A DNA stretch of 64,000 nucleotides, taken from assembly GCF_037975245.1 (NCBI RefSeq), contig NC_092577.1:10387513-10451512 (forward strand), written 5' to 3'. Of the stretch, positions 58,106 to 64,000 are shown piece after piece. Made by a program: the position numbers and the translations under genes. Under the pieces are notes generated by a model that worked only from the letters and a program-made list of their open reading frames with translations, was not told the DNA's origin and searched no databases. The stretch comes from Apostichopus japonicus. Its lineage: Eukaryota; Echinodermata; Holothuroidea; Aspidochirotida; Stichopodidae. Numbering within the stretch: position 1 is the stretch's first letter; each line of letters opens with the position of its first letter.

Positions 58106-59111
58106 TTTTATGCTTCCAATTAGAATGCCTTAGAAAAATTTGGAAAATAAAGACCTCTAGGAACGTTCTTTTTTAAAATCTTGTAGTAATTATAGCATGC
58201 TAAATTGGGGTCAATACTACATAGCCTACCTTTAAAATATCCTGTTACCTACTCTGGATAAACAGTATCAAATATGGAAGAAATGGTTTGGTTAAAGTAT
58301 GAATAAAGTATTAACATTCAAAAAAATGCAAGTGAGATAGTGGTAAGTTTTCCGTGCTCATGGTTATTGTAGTTGAACTCAATGTATACAACTGAACAGA
58401 TGCAATCAATGTGTTGAAAATAAAAACATGTTACAATACTGACTTACCTAACTTTAGAATAAGCAATACAAACAAAAGTAGGGCAGTGTTCCAAATACAG
58501 AATGCAGGAACATATACCCAAATAAGGCTAGGAGACGCCATGCCTCCATTGTGGAAGTTTTCCATGATATTTATAGCAGCTGTAAATCCAAACGAAACTT
58601 TGCCAAAACTTCAAAGTCCCTATAATGTCCCCTGCATTTCAAACATCTCCTTCTGCCACTTTCTCCATCTACCACTGAGGTTATCATGAGAGCACTGAAT
58701 GAAACTGTTTTATCACTACTAGCTGGAAGGTAGAGTACCTCTTCAACACTCCATGACATCACAATATATGTCATGTTAAATTGATCTCACACAATACAAA
58801 ATAAAGACAAGTTATTCTGTGTCAACAATAAATGTCACATTAGAACCACTGGTATGACTGAACAAACTACAGTAAGTAAACAGGTCAGATATTGCTATGA
58901 TGGAAAGCCAGATGGTGTACAATATTTATGCATATTATATATTTGATGAATATTTGATGACGTCAATTATGTAACTTACATTACACTATGAATGAACTTC
59001 CAAATCAATGCTAAATACTACAGAAAGGAGTAAGATACATAACGCACTGAATGCAACAATCAATATTTGACACCATGAAAAAGATAAATTCTTATGATAC
59101 ATTGCACTAGC
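58106..59111. other. No convincing gene
   Basis: A 67-codon minus frame at 58571-58774 (SVEEVLYLPASSDKTV, RRRCLKCRGHYRDFEVL) looks somewhat protein-like, but I cannot assign it or find clear splice sites. The rest is AT-rich. Confidence 0.35.
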
Positions 59112-59327
59112 TTAGTGACTTATTTTACTGAGACACCATGTTTGTTGTTGTCCGTTATGGTACAGTTTGTTCAATTGTCTTAAAGGCTTGTGATATCTAC
59201 ATTCTGGATACTTGTTACTTCCATTGTCCACTCTTGTGTCCTTGATGTATGGTATTTGAACAAGCTGAGGAACTGCTTTGACATCAGCTACTTCAAAATT
59301 GTCCGTATCCATGTTAACAATGTTCAC
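59112..59327 (-). CDS. Possible terminal exon, 71 codons, unknown
   Basis: MDTDNFEVADVKAVPQLVQ continuing to CLSKISH and a stop. A good acceptor (TTTCTTTTTCTCCAG) lies upstream at about 59350, but the frame directly after it is closed by TGA, so only translation from the internal ATG would work. No recognised family. Confidence 0.2.
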   Translation of the reverse strand: MNIVNMDTDNFEVADVKAVPQLVQIPYIKDTRVDNGSNKYPECRYHKPLRQLNKLYHNGQQQTWCLSKISH

Positions 59328-60566
59328 TATGCAAATCCGTAGGTCTCACTGGAGAAAAAGAAATATGACAATCATCTTACATAAAGTAGAGAAGCACAAG
59401 TTCATTTATAAAACACGCGAACACAAACACTTCCAGTTCCAACCCTTATATCTGCTTACAAAACATCCATCATGCCATAACACTATGCTGTACTGTACAT
59501 CTGTAATGTGAAATAAAAATGGAAAAAAGACATATTTATGGCATTGTGTGAGGACAGAAGTGTCACAAAGATATACCTGTTCAAATGATTTTCCAAGATA
59601 TGATTCATTTGATTTTAATTGCAAAATAGACATTAAGGCTCATAGCCAAGGTAACTGGGTTGGAGCAAGCACAACTGTTATGTTTGTTTATTCACTGAGA
59701 TTGTAACTTGCTTTCATTGTCATAACTAAATCTTATTGTTCAAATATGGGAGAAAGTAGACCCCTAAATGATGCCCCTAACTAGAAATATAGCTCACACT
59801 CAAAATTTGCCAAAAATGTCAATGTCTTTGCTGATATGAAACTATATGCACATAACAACCTGATCAGATGACAACTGCAGTATTGGCAGTGAAGAGTAAC
59901 TATCTTTAAGCAGTGCAAGTATGTACAAATGATGCCACATCATCATGAAACATAAAAAGAAAACATTAGAAAAGAATAAATGCGCAATTTTTCAACACAA
60001 ACTGCTTCAGACAGGTAGGTAGCACATTCTACAAGATTGGTAAATGTCTTTAATTTTCAGAGATAAGGAAAAATAGTACTGTTATCATAAACCTGTAGAG
60101 TTTGAACGTTTTGGGGTCCCTCGCATTTACAGACCTCCAGTCGCTGTATCAGCACATAGTAGGAGCATATGTAGCACTATTTGTCTATGTCATTAATATT
60201 ACATAATACAATAAATGAATAAATGTGACCAATGTTCTAAATCCGACTAGTCATATACAGTCCTACAGTCGTATACTGCAGACCTAGTTGAATTGTAGAC
60301 TTAGTTGCAGCATGGAATGGTTACAGAATGTAAATCAAAAAATTACCAGTCTCCACTGGGGTACAGCTGCTGGAGTGCATTGCTGCATCAGCCTCTGTTG
60401 GGGCATAGCTTTTTGTTGAGGAACTGGTGTTGTCTTTTCTGGTGGATCAGTTTGGATACCAACCTCTCGAGTTTCCTAATTGGGCACACACCTTCAATTG
60501 AAAAAGACAAATAATATCGGGATGTGCAAAGTTAATAATATATCAGAATGCATACTGTATCCATAG
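59328..60566. other. Noncoding stretch, nothing recognised
   Basis: Short frames at 59278-59511, 59406-59633 and 60305-60514 overlap on both strands without motifs. Confidence 0.4.
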
Positions 60567-60877
60567 CAGGGATGTGCTCAGGAATATTTGAGTGCCGGGC
60601 AGATTGTGCGGTAGTGTGATCCACACCCTGGGAGAGGGATCTCAAGGGTGGGTACCCCCTCCCCACTGGATAATTTTGCACATGAAGTATGCTTAGGTGG
60701 TGCTATTTTTCCTATTCTGTGCCATGTATTATCCCAGATTTTGGTTATGGTAAAATTTGTTAAATTATCATCAAAAAAGTGCCGGGCGGGAAAGGTTACA
60801 ATTACTGTTTGTGCTGGGCGGCATTCAAAAATGCTGGGCGCAGCCGCTAGGTGACGCCCAGTGTGAACACATCCCTG
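60567..60877 (+). mobile_element. 311-bp TIR element related to 42753-44522
   Basis: CAGGGATGTG (60567-60576) is exactly inverted as CACATCCCTG (60868-60877). GAGTGCCGGGCAGATTGTG near the left end and AAGTGCCGGGCGGGAAAG near the right end resemble GAGTGCCGGCAGGACTATC and AAGTGCCGGTCGGAAAAG of the 42753-44522 element, placing them in one superfamily. Flanks (ATCCATAG, ACATAGTG) share only CATAG, so no clean duplication. Confidence 0.65.
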
Positions 60878-60980
60878 ACATAGTGAATTATATAACTTCC
60901 AACATAAATTACTGAATACCACATTGCGCCCTTTACTAAATAGTCAACAGTTCACATCAATTTTGCAAACACAGAACAGT

Positions 60981-61007
60981 AATTATTATTATTATTATTA
61001 TTATTAT
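60981..61007. repeat. (ATT)n tail of the LINE
   Basis: Nine ATT triplets directly at the LINE 3' terminus (minus-strand end). Confidence 0.9.
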
Positions 61008-61392
61008 GGATCCTTATATAGCGCAAATACTATAACATATGTATATTCAAATGCGCTTTACATGATGAAGAATAAAACAAAAATAAGTAGAATTAAAAAA
61101 ACAAAACAAATCAAGTTAAATTAAGTTAATAAAAAAGTGGATAAAAGAATCTAATAATTACATGATAAACAGTAAAAGAAAAATATAACAAGAAAACAAT
61201 TAACGAAATAAAAATACATAAAATGAATTCAGATATTATAAGCATTGCAGTATAAATGAGTCTTAAGTTTGGATTTAAACAGGGTAAAACTTTCAATTTT
61301 TCTTAAAACCTCAGGGAGTGAATTCCATAAAACTGGCGAAGCATAGCTAAAAGATCTCGGCCCAAATTTTGCAGTTCTTATGTTAGGAACAG

Positions 61393-63807
61393 TTAAAGCA
61401 GACGGGACGAGGAACGCAACGGTCTAGAGGGAGTGTAAAGAGAAATTAAATCACAAAGGTACTGCGGTGCAATATTGTAAATACATTTAAAAGTGAGTAA
61501 TAAAATCTTATAAGATATTCTTTCTCTAACTGGAAGCCAATGCAAGTTATGTAGGACGGGTTTTATATGATCATATTTGGAAGTACCCGTTACAAGTCTG
61601 GCAGCAGCATTTTGGATTTTCTGAAGTTTATCTATGAGATGTGAAGGTAAGTTACAGTATAATGAATTGCAGTAATCTATGTATGACGTAACAAATGCAT
61701 GAACAAGTGATTTACATGAGGTATCATCCAAGTAACTACGAATATGCCAAAGCTTATGAATACTAAAATTTGCTTTTCTACACACATTTGCAACATGTAA
61801 GTCAAGTGAAAGACTTTTATCAAAAATAATACCCAAATTGCGAACCTTATCAACTGTATGAATTGTTGCCGCCCCCACTTGAAAAGAAAAATCAGGAAGT
61901 TTAGCCAATTGTTGCTTTGAACCTATGACTATCAATTCAGTTTTTGTATCATTTAGTTTAAGATTATTCGTTAAAAACCAGCGACGTGCTTCAGCCACAC
62001 AATTTTCCATTGTAGAAATTGCCTCACCTCTGGCAGTGTCATTGCCAGCATTAAAAGCAAGATAAAATTGATTGTCATCAGCATAACCCTCACAGTTAGG
62101 AAGGTGCTTAAGCAAAACATGATACAATTGGGATAAGTATGTAATAAAAAGTATGGGGCCAGTACAGCTTCCCTGGGGAACACCGTGCTTCAAAAAGAAG
62201 TCTTTAGAAAATGTACCATTTACAAGAACTTTTTGACGCCTATTACATAAATAACTTTGAAACCACTGAAACACCAGGCCTTTGATATTTATACGATTAC
62301 CCAGAGTATTGAAAAGAGTATCATAATGAACGGTATCAAAGGCTGCAGACAAATCAAGCATAATGAGAAGAGTTACCATTCCAGCGTCCATGTTTTTCAT
62401 GATATCGGAATGTACCCTAAGCAAAGTGGTCTCAGTACTGTGATGCTTCCGATAGGCAGAGTTGTTTACTGGCAGGAGATTATTTTTTAATAAATGACAC
62501 TCAAATTGATCCATAACAGCGCTTTCCACCAGTTTGGACAGGTAAGCCAAATTACTCACGGGTCGATAATTCTTAAATTCAAGTGAAAGTCCTTGTTTCT
62601 TTAAAATGGGAATGACAACAGCACACCTCCAACACTCGGGGAAAACTCCATTTTCCATAGACAAATTGATGATTTTTGTTATCACAGGTAGTAAAATATC
62701 AATACATTCTTTAACAATTTTAGATGGAACAGGATCAAGTATGCAATGTTTATTTGCAGACTTATTAATCAGCTTAAGAACCTCCTCAGATGATAACTTG
62801 GTAAAGTGTGAAAAATCTGGGATTACTTCACGTGAATCAACTCTGACTAAATCAGACGGCAACAGATTTTCCTTTGTACAAGTGTCGCGAATATCTGAAG
62901 TAATTCGGTCAACTTTTTGCTGGAAGTAATCGCCGAAACCATTAGCCAGACTCTTGTTGTCAATGCTTGGAGGAAACAGACTGGAATCATTTTTAGCAAT
63001 TAATTTGTTGATGAGGCAAAGTAGCTTTCTTTGGTCACCACCACAATCCTGTATTTTACTGGTGTAATATTCCTTCTTCACACTCTCACATGCATTGGTG
63101 AATTGGTTTCTCGCTTTTTTGAAAGAAATGTAATCATCATGAGAACGTGAATTTAGCCACCTTTTCTCAAGTTGGCGACGATGTCTCCTAAGAACGTTTA
63201 GAGATGATGTAAACCAGGGTCTTGAGGGCTTAACTGTGATGAGTTTTGTTCTAACAGGTGCGTGTTTATCCAGAAGTGAGATTAGCGTACCGTTGTAACA
63301 ATCAATAAGTGACTGTAAATCATTTTGATTGTCATTGTGTAAAGCAGAGTTAACCAGGTCCTCTTTGAATTTATCCATGTTAATACTGTTTATGCACCTA
63401 AACTTGATCAATTTGCGTTCAAAATCAACAGGAATTAGTTTGACATTCGCGTGTATGAAGCAATGGTCAGAGATGAAATGGTCAGCATGGACTGTGGCCA
63501 CATCAAGGCTGCCATCTTTCAGATAGTCATAAGCAGTGGGATTAAGTCGCTGAACCGGAGAAACGGAACAATAGGTGTTTAGCCGAAAAAGTTCTTTAGC
63601 TGTGTACTGTATAATGGTAGAGTAGTTACTATGACAACACATAGTGCTAGGGTAACAATTTTCAAAAACAGCAGATAACGATAAAAGCATGCAAGACAGC
63701 AAATTCAGCATAATCTGGACAGTTCCGCGAGACACAGAATCCGATAGAAAAAGATGTCTCCAAAAATATATGCAAAAACAAAACAAAATGTCAAACGAGA
63801 CAACCAC
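61393..63807 (-). CDS. LINE ORF2-like protein with reverse transcriptase, 804 codons
   Basis: Uninterrupted frame. Reverse-transcriptase blocks in order: LDPVPSKIVKECIDILLP; FKNYRPVSNLAYLSKLVE (about residue 412); TLLIMLDLSAAFDTVHYD; FFLKHGVPQGSCTGPILF; the catalytic GYADDNQFYL (YADD at about 575-578); RWFLTNNLKLNDTKTELIV; then the C-terminal VTSYIDYCNSLYCNLP and LHWLPVRERISYKILLL typical of L2/CR1 elements. N-terminal to this, DYLKDGSLDVATVHADHFI and SDHCF are only the last motif of the APE endonuclease; the first 85 residues (LLSCMLLSLSAVFENCYP, NYSTIIQYTAKELFRLN) look like the start of such proteins. Hence the endonuclease core appears deleted in frame. The product could have polymerase activity but probably not target nicking. 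Confidence 0.85.
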   Translation of the reverse strand: MVVSFDILFCFCIYFWRHLFLSDSVSRGTVQIMLNLLSCMLLSLSAVFENCYPSTMCCHSNYSTIIQYTAKELFRLNTYCSVSPVQRLNPTAYDYLKDGSLDVATVHADHFISDHCFIHANVKLIPVDFERKLIKFRCINSINMDKFKEDLVNSALHNDNQNDLQSLIDCYNGTLISLLDKHAPVRTKLITVKPSRPWFTSSLNVLRRHRRQLEKRWLNSRSHDDYISFKKARNQFTNACESVKKEYYTSKIQDCGGDQRKLLCLINKLIAKNDSSLFPPSIDNKSLANGFGDYFQQKVDRITSDIRDTCTKENLLPSDLVRVDSREVIPDFSHFTKLSSEEVLKLINKSANKHCILDPVPSKIVKECIDILLPVITKIINLSMENGVFPECWRCAVVIPILKKQGLSLEFKNYRPVSNLAYLSKLVESAVMDQFECHLLKNNLLPVNNSAYRKHHSTETTLLRVHSDIMKNMDAGMVTLLIMLDLSAAFDTVHYDTLFNTLGNRINIKGLVFQWFQSYLCNRRQKVLVNGTFSKDFFLKHGVPQGSCTGPILFITYLSQLYHVLLKHLPNCEGYADDNQFYLAFNAGNDTARGEAISTMENCVAEARRWFLTNNLKLNDTKTELIVIGSKQQLAKLPDFSFQVGAATIHTVDKVRNLGIIFDKSLSLDLHVANVCRKANFSIHKLWHIRSYLDDTSCKSLVHAFVTSYIDYCNSLYCNLPSHLIDKLQKIQNAAARLVTGTSKYDHIKPVLHNLHWLPVRERISYKILLLTFKCIYNIAPQYLCDLISLYTPSRPLRSSSRLL

Positions 63808-64000
63808 AGGTAAATCAGTAATATAAAGTTATCCACAGCTTAAAAGTTTGATTAAAATTCGAATCGTAAAAGAGACAAAATGGAGCAAAATCATAGAGCA
63901 AAAGTAGGATGCAGCCTCACACGGCGCAACGTTGCTCATCCAATACAAATTGTATAATTACACTACTAGTAACAGAACTTTGCTATTGGCAGCATAAATT
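63808..64000. other. Upstream of the LINE frame, to the window edge
   Basis: Possibly LINE 5' UTR or flank. No further coding seen. Confidence 0.35.

Larger units (their letters stand above)
60977..63807 (-). mobile_element. L2/CR1-type LINE, long reading frame and intact 3' tail
   Basis: The minus-strand unit comprises a long reverse-transcriptase frame (61393-63807), a 3' UTR of about 400 bp and a terminal block GTAAAGCGCATTTGAAT...TTTGCGCTATATAAGGATCC followed by (ATA)n at 60981-61007. Many invertebrate L2/CR1-like elements end this way, with a GCGC-containing hairpin-like tail and a short repeat. The 5' end is unclear and may extend to the window edge. Confidence 0.85.

Noticed and set aside
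60559-60885. 8-bp target duplication for the 60567-60877 element
   Set aside because: Flanks share only CATAG with an offset; not a clean duplication.

Overview
The window is AT-rich eukaryotic DNA with long noncoding stretches, spliced genes, non-LTR and LTR retroelement remnants, many terminal-inverted-repeat (TIR) elements and simple repeats. Frequent AGGCCTA-type words, L2/CR1-type LINEs ending in a TATAGCGC-type tail and a tRNA-derived SINE point to a marine invertebrate deuterostome, most likely an echinoderm (inference; no marker gene proves it). Nothing looks bacterial or viral.

Layout. 1-3616 is a satellite of four related monomers (A 242, B 241, C 108, D 57 bp) in a 648-bp higher-order unit. 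5.2-11.3 kb holds a minus-strand three-exon gene (SAM domain plus conserved C-terminal region) with a one-base break in exon 2. Nonautonomous hAT-like elements lie in its first intron and on both sides. 11.8-20.7 kb is repeat-rich: two copies of a tRNA-derived SINE with an (ATAC)n tail, a TTAA-flanked element, several minisatellites and a 66-bp tandem array. 21.26-22.54 kb is an hAT-like element with a perfect 8-bp target duplication. A decayed THAP-domain reading frame sits at 24.3 kb. Two dead LINEs occupy 26.5-28.0 and 30.6-32.65 kb. At 33063-34346 is the clearest intact host gene, a 427-aa protein with a C-terminal cysteine-dioxygenase-type cupin domain and an N-terminal extension I do not recognise.

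34.4-45.9 kb is mostly noncoding, with an LTR-like copy and a 470-bp tandem duplication whose second copy is split by a 1.77-kb TIR element. 45.9-51.0 kb (minus) carries a long, apparently intronless coding region broken by a few stops and frameshifts. It combines N-terminal cysteine pairs, a conserved middle region, a FEN1/XPG-like nuclease core and a tesmin-type CXC tail. It is the best candidate here for a poorly described system. 52.2-54.8 kb holds a possible promoter/first exon and an internally deleted Gypsy-type LTR retrotransposon. 55.45-56.03 kb is an exon-like frame with a zinc-binding motif like those of KDZ/Zisupton transposases. The window ends with a long L2/CR1-type LINE reading frame (61393-63807, minus).

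The genes do not form a pathway. The region is a repeat-dominated stretch with perhaps two or three host genes and many selfish-element remains. All family assignments are from reading motifs by eye, without database searches.
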